Made by a program: the position numbers and the translations under genes
Notes under the pieces: generated by a model
The model's input: the letters and a program-made list of their open reading frames with translations, nothing else
The model's database searches: none
Told to the model about the DNA's origin: nothing
In this document: positions 7,137 to 14,946 of the stretch, piece after piece
Layout of the letters: the number at the start of each line of letters is the position of its first letter
Numbering within the stretch: position 1 is the stretch's first letter
From: CP2-2F sp034436235
GTDB taxonomy: Bacteria; Chloroflexota; Anaerolineae; Aggregatilineales; UBA2796
Direction of reading: 5' to 3'
DNA length: 27,325 bases
Assembly: GCA_034436235.1 (NCBI GenBank)
Contig: DAOTWB010000096.1
Coordinates: 1-27,325, forward strand

Positions 7137-9193
7137 CAGCGCGCCAGTTGCTCGCGCAGCGCCTCAGGCGCGTTCACAGGCAACTGACAGGTGAATTGAC
7201 GGCATACATAGGCGGTCGGCAGCGCATTCAGCAGCGTCCGCTCTGCCAAAAGCGGCGGGAACAGCTCAGAGTCATCGGCGGCGTGCGCTACCACTGCATT
7301 TGGATAGTAGCCGCGCTGCACCACGTCCAGCAGCGCGCGCGTCTCAGGCGCCTCAGGCGCGCCGATGATCGCCACTTCCTGCACGCCGTAGACCAGCAAG
7401 CGCGCCGCGTTCAGCATCTCGCCAAAGGCGAGCGGATACTCGCGCATGGCGCCTGCCAACGGCTTGATGGTCGCCTCTGCCGCTTGGACGTAGCCCAGCT
7501 CGCCTGTATAGGCTGCCAATTGCAGCAGCGTCTTAGCGAACAGGCTGTTGCCGCTTGGCACGGCGTTATCTTGCAAGTTGCGCGGACGCGCGATCAGCGC
7601 CTCGTGATCGTCGCTCGTATCGTAGAAGCCGCCGTCCGCAGCGCTGAAATGTAGCAAGACCGTCTCGGTCAGCGCGATCGCCTCATCCAACCAGCGCGCC
7701 TCAAAAGTCGTCTGATACAGCTGCAGCAAGCCGTCAATCAGGCAAGCGTAGTCCTCAAGATAGCCGTTGAATTGCGCGTGACCGTCTTTATAGCTGCGCA
7801 GCAAGCGTCCGTCGCGGCTCAGCGCCTCGAGGATGAAGCTGGCGGCGCGCACGGCAGCTTGGCGGTAATCAAAGCGCTCCAGCACACGCGCCGCCTCAGC
7901 CAGACTGGCGATGGTCATGCCGTTCCAAGCGGTCAAGATTTTCTCGTCGCGATGCAAAGCAGTGCGCTCTAAGCGTTTGAGGCGCAAAATGCGGCGCGCC
8001 TGCGCAATGTGACTCTCGAGCGTCTCAAGCGAGATGCCGAGCTTGAGCGCCACGCTGGTCGGCTCGGCAGGCACGTGCAGGATGTTGTGTCCTTCAAAGT
8101 TGCCGCGCTCGGTCACGTCCCAGTAAGCGATCGCCGACTCAGCGATCTCAGGCGGCAGCGCTTCGCGCAGTTCTTCGATGCTCCACACGAAGAATTTGCC
8201 TTCTTCGCCGTCGCTATCGGCATCGGTCGAGCTGTAGAAGCCACTTTCTTCACTCTGTTGCATCTCGCGCAGCAGATAGTCGTAGGTCTCTTCGGCAATG
8301 CGCTTGAAGAACGGCTCGCCAGTGGCTTGCCAAGCGTGCAAATACAAGCGGCTGAGCTGCGCGTTATCGTAGAGCATTTTCTCAAAGTGCGGCACCAGCC
8401 ACATCCTATCCACGCTGTAGCGATGGAAGCCGCCGCTGATCTGATCGTAAATGCCGCCGCACGCCATCTTCTTGAGCGTGAAGGTGACGGCGTGCAACGC
8501 TCTCTGGCGCAGGTCTTCATCGGATAAGTAGCGCGTCATGCTCAGCAGAAACTCGTAGTTCATCGGCGCGGGAAATTTCGGCTGCCCGCGCGAGAGTCCG
8601 CCGTAGACAGGATCGAAATCGCGCAGGGCGGCGCGCACGGCGCTCTCCAGCAGCGCGGCGTCCAGCGCAGCGTCCGATTCGCCAATGCCGAGCAGGTCGC
8701 GCTGCAGTCCTTCGGTCACCTGCTCGGCAACTTGGTAGACCTGCTGCCGCCGATTGTGCCAAGCGTCGCTGACCGCCGCCAAAATCTGCTTGAAAGACGG
8801 CATACCGCGTCCCGATTCCTTCGGATAGTAGGTGCCGGCGTGAAACGGCTTGCCATCAGGCGTCAAGAAGACGGTCATGGGCCAGCCGCCGTGTCCGCGC
8901 GTGAAGATTTGCGTCGCCTGCATGTAGATATCGTCCACGTCAGGGCGCTCTTCGCGATCCACTTTGATGTTCACGAAGTCGCGGTTCATGATCGCCGCCG
9001 TCTCCTGATCCTCGAAGGACTCATGCGCCATGACGTGGCACCAATGGCAGGCGCTATAGCCGATGCTGAGCAAGATCGGCTTATCGTGCTGCCGCGCCGC
9101 CGCGAAGGCTTCCGCGCTCCATTCGTACCAATCCACAGGATTGGTGGCGTGTTGGCGCAGATAAGGCGAGCGCGCATGTTGCAAACGGTTCAT
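7136..9193 (-). CDS. YyaL/SSP411-type thioredoxin domain-containing protein (DUF255)
   Basis: The 685-aa protein has a thioredoxin-like N-terminal domain beginning RLQHARSPYLRQHATNPVDW, with the CHWC motif at residues 49-52 (YSACHWCHVMAHESFED) and VDREERPDVDDIYM, PMTVFLTPDGKPF and GTYYPKESG, all hallmarks of this family. From about 200 a long alpha-helical (alpha/alpha)6-barrel-like domain follows (GGIYDQISGGFHRYSVDRMW, HFEKMLYDNAQL, LTAWNGMTIASLAEAARVL). The human relative is SPATA20. The biochemical function is not settled; a redox or sugar-epimerase-like role has been proposed. The frame stays open about 200 codons further upstream, but that part is antisense to the peptidase gene. The ATG at 9193 is preferred because AAGGAAAGGA lies eight bases before it and the family N-terminus begins there. 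Confidence 0.95.
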   Translation of the reverse strand: MNRLQHARSPYLRQHATNPVDWYEWSAEAFAAARQHDKPILLSIGYSACHWCHVMAHESFEDQETAAIMNRDFVNIKVDREERPDVDDIYMQATQIFTRGHGGWPMTVFLTPDGKPFHAGTYYPKESGRGMPSFKQILAAVSDAWHNRRQQVYQVAEQVTEGLQRDLLGIGESDAALDAALLESAVRAALRDFDPVYGGLSRGQPKFPAPMNYEFLLSMTRYLSDEDLRQRALHAVTFTLKKMACGGIYDQISGGFHRYSVDRMWLVPHFEKMLYDNAQLSRLYLHAWQATGEPFFKRIAEETYDYLLREMQQSEESGFYSSTDADSDGEEGKFFVWSIEELREALPPEIAESAIAYWDVTERGNFEGHNILHVPAEPTSVALKLGISLETLESHIAQARRILRLKRLERTALHRDEKILTAWNGMTIASLAEAARVLERFDYRQAAVRAASFILEALSRDGRLLRSYKDGHAQFNGYLEDYACLIDGLLQLYQTTFEARWLDEAIALTETVLLHFSAADGGFYDTSDDHEALIARPRNLQDNAVPSGNSLFAKTLLQLAAYTGELGYVQAAEATIKPLAGAMREYPLAFGEMLNAARLLVYGVQEVAIIGAPEAPETRALLDVVQRGYYPNAVVAHAADDSELFPPLLAERTLLNALPTAYVCRQFTCQLPVNAPEALREQLAR

Positions 9194-9325
9194 CTCGACC
9201 GTCCTTTCCTTAAAGACAACAAAACCTTTTACAATTTTCAGCGCAAGTGCGCAGAATTGGCAAGCATCCGTCTTTGGTCGGATTTTCGCTTTAAGCCAAT
9301 GCCAACGCGCGGTATGCTTGAGCGA

Positions 9326-9331
9326 TATAAT
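9326..9331 (+). promoter_or_regulatory. -10 box TATAAT upstream of the pepF-like gene
   Basis: A perfect TATAAT lies 28 bases before the ATG, in the 165-base divergent gap. It predicts a transcript start near 9338, which rules out the upstream in-frame starts. No good -35 box or TGn extension accompanies it. The gap also holds the promoter of the minus-strand thioredoxin-domain gene, for which I cannot choose among several weak candidates. Confidence 0.5.
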
Positions 9332-9358
9332 TTTCGCTTGAGAGAATTGAGGACTGCC

Positions 9359-11140
9359 ATGAATCAGCCAACTGGAGCAGAGCAAGTCCTGTGGGACTTG
9401 AGCATCTTCTACGCGCAGCCTGACGATCCTGCCATCGCACGCGACCTCGCCGAGCTGCAAGCGCAGGCTGAGCGCTTCGCCGAACGCTATCGCGGTCGTG
9501 TGGCGCACCTGAGCGCCGATGAGCTGGCTGAAGCGATGCAAACGCTCGAAGCGCTCCAAGAGCGCATGGGCAAGCTGAGCGCTTACGCTGCGCTGCAGTG
9601 GAACACGAATACCGCCGATCCTGTGCGCGGCGCATTGCTGCAGCGCGTGCGCGAAGCAGGCTCGCAATTCGAGCAGACCTTGCTCTTCTTCACGCTGGAA
9701 TGGACGCAGGTCGGCGAGGAAGGCGCCCAAATTGCCGAGTCGCCTGCGCTCAGCCGCTATCGGCATTATCTGCGCAAGCAGCTGCGCTACCGTCCGCACC
9801 TGCGCAGCGAGCCTGAAGAGAAAATCTTAGCCGAAAAGGCAGTGACAGGACGCAGCGCTTGGACGCGCTTTTTCACTGAGACGGTCAGCAGCATCCGCTA
9901 CGAGTGGGACGGTCAGCTGCTGCCGCAAGCCATCGTCATGCGCCAACTGTACGCGCCTGACCGCGACGTGCGCCGCCGCGCCGCCGATTCGATCACGGCA
10001 GGCTTGCGTCCGCACTTGCGCACGCTCACCTACATCTTCAACACGCTCTTGGCTGATAAAGCGAGCGACGATCGGCTGCGCAACTATCCCACTTGGCTCA
10101 GCGCGCGCAACTTGGCGAACGAGACGACCGATGAAGCCGTCCAAGCGCTGATTGACGCCGTGACCAGCCGCTACGACATCGTCGCGCGCTATTACACCAT
10201 CAAGCGGCGCTTGCTCGGCGTGGATGAGCTGTTCGACTACGATCGTTACGCCGTCTTGCCCAGCGCTGAGACTCACTACACTTGGGACGCGGCGCGCGAC
10301 ATCGTGCTGAATGCCTTCGGCGCGTTCTCGCCGCGCATGGCGGAAATCGCGAGCGAGTTCTTCGAGCGCAACTGGATTCACGCGCCTGTGCTGCCTAACA
10401 AGAGCGGCGGCGCCTTCGCGCATCCAACAGTGCCGAGCGCGCATCCGTTCATCCTCGTCAACTACACAGGCGCCGTGCGCGACGTGATGACGCTGGCGCA
10501 TGAACTCGGTCACGGCATTCATATGTACCTATCGCGTCCGCATGGCGTGTTCGGCGCGTATACGCCGCTGACCACAGCCGAGATGGCGTCTGTCTTCGGC
10601 GAGATGTTGGTCTTCAACGACCTGATGGCGCGCGAGAGCAATCCTGCCGTCCGCTTGGCGATGCTCGCCAGCAAGATCGAGGATACTTTCGCCACAGTTT
10701 TCCGCCAGATCAGCATGAATCGCTTCGAAGCGGCGATCCACACGGCGCGCCGCACGGAAGGCGAACTCGCCGCTGAGCGCCTGAGCGACTTCTGGCTGCA
10801 GACGCAGCGCGCCATGTTCGGTCAGAGCGTCACGCTGCGCGATGACTACGGCATTTGGTGGAGCTACGTGCCGCATTTCATCAGCACGCCGGGCTATGTT
10901 TATGCCTATGCCTTCGGCGAGCTGTTGGTCTTGGCGCTCTTCAGCAAGTACAAACAAGAAGGTGCATCTTTCGTGCCGCGCTATTTTGAGGTACTCTCAG
11001 CAGGCGGCTCGGACGCGCCTGAGAATATCCTGGCGAAAGCAGGCGTCCATCTGACCGATCCGACCTTTTGGCAGCAAGGCTTACAAATCATTGACGATAT
11101 GGTCAGCGACCTTGAAGCGCTGACAGTACAAGTTCAGTGA
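9359..11140 (+). CDS. pepF: Oligoendopeptidase F-like M3-family metallopeptidase
   Basis: The 593-aa protein carries the zinc motif HELGH at residues 381-385 (LAHELGHGIHMYL). Glutamate E408 in TTAEMASVFGE is the likely third zinc ligand, 27 residues after the first histidine. The long helical N-terminal half and the length of about 600 residues fit oligoendopeptidase F (M3B). These cytoplasmic enzymes trim short peptides of roughly 6-20 residues. The frame continues some 200 codons upstream, but the start is set by GAGG (9349-9352), six bases before the ATG, and by the -10 box just upstream. It ends nine bases before the beta-mannosidase gene, so the two are probably co-transcribed, although their functions are unrelated as far as I can see. 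Confidence 0.93.
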   Translation: MNQPTGAEQVLWDLSIFYAQPDDPAIARDLAELQAQAERFAERYRGRVAHLSADELAEAMQTLEALQERMGKLSAYAALQWNTNTADPVRGALLQRVREAGSQFEQTLLFFTLEWTQVGEEGAQIAESPALSRYRHYLRKQLRYRPHLRSEPEEKILAEKAVTGRSAWTRFFTETVSSIRYEWDGQLLPQAIVMRQLYAPDRDVRRRAADSITAGLRPHLRTLTYIFNTLLADKASDDRLRNYPTWLSARNLANETTDEAVQALIDAVTSRYDIVARYYTIKRRLLGVDELFDYDRYAVLPSAETHYTWDAARDIVLNAFGAFSPRMAEIASEFFERNWIHAPVLPNKSGGAFAHPTVPSAHPFILVNYTGAVRDVMTLAHELGHGIHMYLSRPHGVFGAYTPLTTAEMASVFGEMLVFNDLMARESNPAVRLAMLASKIEDTFATVFRQISMNRFEAAIHTARRTEGELAAERLSDFWLQTQRAMFGQSVTLRDDYGIWWSYVPHFISTPGYVYAYAFGELLVLALFSKYKQEGASFVPRYFEVLSAGGSDAPENILAKAGVHLTDPTFWQQGLQIIDDMVSDLEALTVQVQ

Positions 11141-11149
11141 GTGTGATCA

Positions 11150-13627
11150 ATGCCGATGCAACGCTTGTCACTTGACCGCGCGCGTTTCAAAGCGATCGCG
11201 CCTGAAGCCGACCTGCACAGCGCGCTCGAAGCGGACGACGACTGGCTGCCTGCGCAGCTGCCCGGCTGCGTGCATCTCGATCTGCTGCGCAACGGACGGA
11301 TTCCTGATCCGTTCTTCGGCTTGAATGAAGCAGCTGTGCAGTGGATCGGCGAGACCGATTGGCTGTATGAGTGCGTCTTCACGCTGCGCGCTGAGCAGCT
11401 GCGCGCGCCACAGCTCGATCTGTGCTTCGAAGGCTTGGATACCTTCGCCGAAGTCTATTTGAACGGCGTGCATCTTTTGAGCAGCCAAAATATGTTTGTG
11501 CCACAGCGCGTCTCGATCAAGGCGCAGGCGCGCGAAGGCGAGAATCGGCTTGCCGTACGCTTTGAGTCGGCGTTGCGGCGCGGCAAAGCGCTTGAGGCGC
11601 AATACGGCGCGCGCGCCGTCTGGAACGGCGATCCGAGCCGAGTCTACGTGCGCAAAGCGCAATATCACTACGGCTGGGACTGGGGACCGACGCTGCTGAC
11701 AGCGGGCATCTGGCGACCTGCTTATGTGGAAGCCTACACGGCGCGTCTGGCTGAGCTGCACGCTCAGCCGACGCTGAGCGATGACCTTGCGCGCGCCGAC
11801 CTGCTGACGTCGGTTCAGGTGGAAGGCGCGGCAGAGTCAGTGCGCCTTGCGCTCTACGATCCGACGGGCGCGCTGGTCGAGCAGGTGCAAGTGGCGCCGA
11901 ATCGCGCTGCGGCGCAGCACACTTTCACGCTCAACGCGCCGCGTCTGTGGTATCCGCGCGGCTACGGTCAGCAGGCGCGCTATCATCTCGCGGTCGAGCT
12001 GATCGGCGCGGCAGGCGTGCTGGATCGGCGCGATCTGCGCATCGGCATTCGCGATCTGCGCCTTGTGCAAGCGCCGATCCAAGATGAAGCAGGCACGTCG
12101 TTCTACTTTGAGGTCAATCGCATTCCAATCTTCTGCGGCGGCGCCAACTGGATTCCTGCCGATAGCTTCACGCCGCGCCTGACGGCAGCGCGCTACAGCG
12201 AATGGCTGCAGCTGGCGGCGGCAGCCAACATGCGCATGTTGCGAGTCTGGGGCGGCGGAATCTATGAAGATGACGCTTTCTACGAGCTGTGCGATGAGCT
12301 TGGCTTGCTCGTCTGGCAGGATTTCATGTTCGCCTGCGGCATGTATCCTGCGCACGATGAATTTCTGGAGAACGTGCGCGCTGAGGCTGTTGCACAAGTG
12401 AAGCGCCTGCGGCACTACGCCTGCCTTGCGCTGTGGTGCAGCAACAATGAAGACTATCAAATTGCCGAGTCGCTGAATGCCTACGATCCGAGCTTTGACG
12501 GTGACTTCAGACAGACGGCGTTCCCTGCGCGCGAAATCTACGAGCGGCTGTTGCCGCGCATTTGCGCTGAACTCGATCCAACTCGTCCTTACTGGCAGGG
12601 CAGCCCTTACGGCGGCGCGAGCGTCTTCGATCAGACGGTCGGCGATCGGCATACGTGGGACGTCTGGCACGGCGTCATGGCGGACTATCAAGACTATCCG
12701 CGCTATGGCGGACGCTTCATCAGCGAATTCGGGATGCAAGCGCTGCCCAACTTGCCGACTATCGAGGCGTTTTGCGCGCCTGAGGCTCGGACGCTGGAGA
12801 GCGCCGCCCTGCGCTATCACAACAAGGCGACCGATGGCGAGTCGCGCTTGAAGCACTACCTTGAGCGCAACGTCGGACGCGCTGACGCGCTGCCTGACTA
12901 CATCTATCTGACGCAGTTTGTGCAGGCTGAGGCTGCAGCTGCCGCTTACGAAGGCTGGCGGCTCGGTTGGCGCGGCGAGCATAGACGCGCTATCGGCGGC
13001 GCGCTGATCTGGCAGCTGAACGATTGCTATCCTGTCATCAGTTGGTCGCTTGTTGACTACTACTTGCGTCCAAAGCCTGCCTACTATCGTGTCAAGCGCG
13101 CTCTGGCGCCATTGGCGCTGATCTTGACCGCCGAAGAGCAAGGCGTGACCTGCTGGGCGTCCAATCAGGCGCTTGAGGCGCTTGAGGCGACGCTGACGCT
13201 CAATTGTTGGTCGCTAGACGGCGAATTGCTGGATCAGACGCGCCAAGTCGTGCAGATCGGCGCCAATCAGGCGACACAGTTGGTCGCGCGCGCTGCGCCG
13301 AGCGCTGCGCCGTGCGTTTGGGCGGCGCGCCTACAGCAAGACCAGCGAGTCATCGCGCGCGCCGCACGCTTCCCTGAACCGCCGCGCAGCGCCGACTACA
13401 GCGCCGCGCAAGTTCAGCTGACGCCGCTGGGCGAAGGATGTTATCAAGTCAGGGCAGATCGTCCTGTGCGCGGCGTGTGGCTGGCGGCGGATGACGCTGA
13501 GGCGCGCTGGGACGACAACATGCTCGATCTGCTGCCTGACGATCCACAAGTGGTGCGCCTTATGAGCGCAGGGCATGTGCAGCAGGTTGCGCTGTGGCAT
13601 TTAGGCAGTCGCAGCGGTAGCGCGTAG
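11150..13627 (+). CDS. GH2-family beta-mannosidase
   Basis: The 825-aa protein has the full GH2 layout: an N-terminal sugar-binding jelly-roll (about 1-190; QLPGCVHLDLLRNGRIPDPF, DLCFEGLDTFAEVYLNG, KAQYHYGWDWGPTLLTAGIW), an immunoglobulin-like domain (about 210-305), a TIM barrel (about 306-680) and a C-terminal domain. GGANWIPADSF and MLRVWGGGIYEDDAFY are typical of beta-mannosidases. The likely acid/base is E434 (LWCSNNED, where most relatives have LWCGNNE) and the nucleophile is E526 (RFISEFGMQALP). No signal peptide is present, so it should release mannose from imported beta-mannosides inside the cell. The start has only a weak ribosome site; ATG 11156 is an alternative. It lies between pepF and a terminator-like hairpin, next to the sugar-uptake operon. 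Confidence 0.93.
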   Translation: MPMQRLSLDRARFKAIAPEADLHSALEADDDWLPAQLPGCVHLDLLRNGRIPDPFFGLNEAAVQWIGETDWLYECVFTLRAEQLRAPQLDLCFEGLDTFAEVYLNGVHLLSSQNMFVPQRVSIKAQAREGENRLAVRFESALRRGKALEAQYGARAVWNGDPSRVYVRKAQYHYGWDWGPTLLTAGIWRPAYVEAYTARLAELHAQPTLSDDLARADLLTSVQVEGAAESVRLALYDPTGALVEQVQVAPNRAAAQHTFTLNAPRLWYPRGYGQQARYHLAVELIGAAGVLDRRDLRIGIRDLRLVQAPIQDEAGTSFYFEVNRIPIFCGGANWIPADSFTPRLTAARYSEWLQLAAAANMRMLRVWGGGIYEDDAFYELCDELGLLVWQDFMFACGMYPAHDEFLENVRAEAVAQVKRLRHYACLALWCSNNEDYQIAESLNAYDPSFDGDFRQTAFPAREIYERLLPRICAELDPTRPYWQGSPYGGASVFDQTVGDRHTWDVWHGVMADYQDYPRYGGRFISEFGMQALPNLPTIEAFCAPEARTLESAALRYHNKATDGESRLKHYLERNVGRADALPDYIYLTQFVQAEAAAAAYEGWRLGWRGEHRRAIGGALIWQLNDCYPVISWSLVDYYLRPKPAYYRVKRALAPLALILTAEEQGVTCWASNQALEALEATLTLNCWSLDGELLDQTRQVVQIGANQATQLVARAAPSAAPCVWAARLQQDQRVIARAARFPEPPRSADYSAAQVQLTPLGEGCYQVRADRPVRGVWLAADDAEARWDDNMLDLLPDDPQVVRLMSAGHVQQVALWHLGSRSGSA

Positions 13628-13663
13628 CCATGTATCAGGCAAGCTGAGTGCATCCGCTGCACA

Positions 13664-13697
13664 AATGTGAGTTTCATCTCACATTCTTCCCATTTTC
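13664..13697. terminator. Inverted repeat with T-rich tail: terminator of the beta-mannosidase, or regulator site
   Basis: AATGTGAG (13664-13671) pairs perfectly with CTCACATT (13678-13685) across six bases, followed by the T-rich CTTCCCATTTTCTT. A smaller hairpin GTGCA/TGCAC (13648-13662) precedes it. A terminator role fits the position 36 bases after the stop codon. The repeat also contains TGTGA and TCACA, the halves of a CRP-type site, but spaced by eight bases instead of the usual six. It sits about 58 bases before the predicted lacI transcript start. Confidence 0.5.
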
Positions 13698-13726
13698 TTG
13701 ACAAGCGTTGCAAAGCGCTCTAAACT
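13698..13726 (+). promoter_or_regulatory. Promoter of the sugar-uptake operon
   Basis: A perfect -35 box TTGACA (13698-13703) is separated by exactly 17 bp from TAAACT (13721-13726), a four-of-six -10 box. The transcript should start near 13733. Three LacI-type operator-like palindromes overlap or follow it. This is the best-formed promoter in the window. Confidence 0.8.
13709..13724. promoter_or_regulatory. Weak operator-like site O1 inside the promoter spacer
   Basis: The core AGCGCTC (13714-13720) with a central CpG (13716/13717) matches the core of the two better sites downstream, but the flanks are poorly symmetric. It lies between the -35 and -10 boxes, where repressor binding would exclude RNA polymerase. 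Confidence 0.4.
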
Positions 13727-13737
13727 GATGATGAGCG

Positions 13738-13757
13738 TTTTGAGAGCGCTCTCAAAA
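13738..13757. promoter_or_regulatory. LacI-family operator O2, perfect 20-bp palindrome
   Basis: TTGAGAGCGCTCTCAA, flanked by TT and AA, is a perfect palindrome centred on a CpG at 13747/13748, as LacI-family operators usually are. Its inner 14 bases differ from the published actinobacterial CebR/CelR box TGGGAGCGCTCCCA by one symmetric base per half. It starts about five bases after the predicted transcript start, a repressing position. The gene it precedes encodes a LacI-family protein, so autoregulation is likely. Confidence 0.8.
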
Positions 13758-13766
13758 AGTGGTTTG

Positions 13767-13782
13767 TTGGGAGCGTTTCCAA
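13767..13782. promoter_or_regulatory. LacI-family operator O3, imperfect palindrome
   Basis: TTGGGAGCGTTTCCAA is centred on the CpG 13774/13775, 27 bp from the centre of O2. The left half TGGGAGC is identical to a CebR/CelR half-site and six of eight base pairs are symmetric. It lies in the leader of the regulator gene. Confidence 0.65.
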
Positions 13783-13816
13783 AAAGACCAGTTTTGCGCT
13801 TAAGTGGTGTTTGACG

Positions 13817-14878
13817 ATGAAAGAACGCATGGATTTAGAGAGCATCGCGCGGAAAGCAGGCGTCTCGCGCTCGACCGTCTCGCGAGTCATCAACGACTCG
13901 CCGAACGTGAGCGAGCAGACGCGCCAGCGCGTGCTTGCCATCATCGAGCAAGAGGACTTTCATCCGAACGCCGCTGCGCGCGCGCTGGTCAGGCGGCGCA
14001 CCGATATCCTCGGCGTGGTCATCCCGACTTCAGCCAACGTCTTCTTCAGCGATAACAACTACTATCCGCTGATCCTAGCAGGTCTAGGCGACGCCATTCG
14101 GCAGCTGGACTATGCCATGCTGATGTGGCTTGGCGAAGTGACGCACAGCGATCAGCACCTGATGCGCAAACTTTCCAATCCACACCTGACCGATGGACTG
14201 ATCTTCGTCTCGCTGCCGAACGATCATCCGCTTTACAGCAAGCTGGATCGCTTGCGGCAGCCGTACGTGATGATTGACCGTCCTTTCAGCAACCTGGATC
14301 GCAGCAACTACGTGAGCGTTGATAACGTGCGCGCCGCTGAGATCGCCACAGGGCATCTGATCCAGCTGGGCAGGCGGCGCATCGCGCACATCACAGGTAT
14401 GATGACGATCTCGGATGCACATGACCGCTTGACGGGCTATAAAAATGCGCTGCGCGCCGCAGGCTTGCCTGTGGACTATCGCATGATCGTTGAGAGCGTC
14501 TTCAATTACGAGTCGGGCTACCGCGCTATGCAGGTCTTGTTGCCACACAAGCCTGACGGCTTGTTCGCCGCTAACGACACAGCGGCGGCAGGCGCGCTGC
14601 AGGCTATCTACGAGGCAGGGCTGCGCGTGCCAGAGGACATTAGCGTAGTTGGCTTCGATGACGTGGATATCGCCGTGAAAACGACGCCGCCGCTCACCAC
14701 GATCCGTCAGCCTGTCAGCGCCAAAGGCGAGGCGGCGGCGCGCCTGCTGGTGGACTTGATCAACGGGCGCGTCAGCGCGCCGCAGCACATCATCCTGCCG
14801 ACCGAATTGATCATCAGGCAGTCGTGCGGCGCCGCTGTGCGCGCCATAAAAGGAGGTGATGCGCGCTCAGAAAGTTGA
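13817..14878 (+). CDS. LacI-family transcriptional repressor of the sugar-uptake operon
   Basis: The 353-aa protein begins with a helix-turn-helix (LESIARKAGVSRSTVSRVIN, about residues 7-26) and the hinge helix PNAAARALVRRRT, whose Ala-Leu is expected to enter the minor groove at the central CpG of the operator. A periplasmic-binding-protein-like effector domain follows (DILGVVIPT, PDGLFAANDTAAAGALQAIY, DISVVGFDDVDIAVKTTPPLTT, IRQPV), which normally binds a sugar. ATG 13817 is chosen for its weak GGTG ribosome site; TTG 13811 and ATG 13829 are alternatives. It is the first gene of an operon with an ABC sugar transporter and two glycosidases, and CebR-box-like operators lie in its own promoter region. 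It is therefore probably a cello-oligosaccharide- or other beta-glycoside-responsive repressor. The inducer is inferred, not seen. Confidence 0.93.
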   Translation: MKERMDLESIARKAGVSRSTVSRVINDSPNVSEQTRQRVLAIIEQEDFHPNAAARALVRRRTDILGVVIPTSANVFFSDNNYYPLILAGLGDAIRQLDYAMLMWLGEVTHSDQHLMRKLSNPHLTDGLIFVSLPNDHPLYSKLDRLRQPYVMIDRPFSNLDRSNYVSVDNVRAAEIATGHLIQLGRRRIAHITGMMTISDAHDRLTGYKNALRAAGLPVDYRMIVESVFNYESGYRAMQVLLPHKPDGLFAANDTAAAGALQAIYEAGLRVPEDISVVGFDDVDIAVKTTPPLTTIRQPVSAKGEAAARLLVDLINGRVSAPQHIILPTELIIRQSCGAAVRAIKGGDARSES

Positions 14879-14946
14879 TGAAATGCTGCTTTTACGCTCG
14901 TCCGTTTTTCTATCTTTCGCGCAAACTGATTTTTACGGAGGTTCAA

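Noticed and set aside
8732..9358. About 200-codon N-terminal extension of the pepF-like gene
   Set aside because: It is antisense to the conserved thioredoxin domain of the minus-strand gene, lies upstream of a TATAAT box, and the ribosome site fits ATG 9359.
9194..9799. About 200-codon N-terminal extension of the thioredoxin-domain gene
   Set aside because: It is antisense to the 5' part of the peptidase gene; the family N-terminus and a good ribosome site are at 9193.
11837..13141. 434-codon minus-strand frame inside the beta-mannosidase gene
   Set aside because: Long antisense frames are expected in GC-rich genes; the product has no recognisable motif and the sense strand encodes a complete GH2 enzyme. 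The same applies to the long minus-strand frames at 9827-10522 and 14707-15660.
14848..14878. Perfect Shine-Dalgarno match AAAAGGAGGTGAT in the end of lacI, with an ATG overlapping the lacI stop
   Set aside because: The distance to ATG 14878 is about 20 bases, too long, and that start would put 23 residues before the signal peptide. The bases encode AIKGGDA of the repressor, so the match is probably coincidental.
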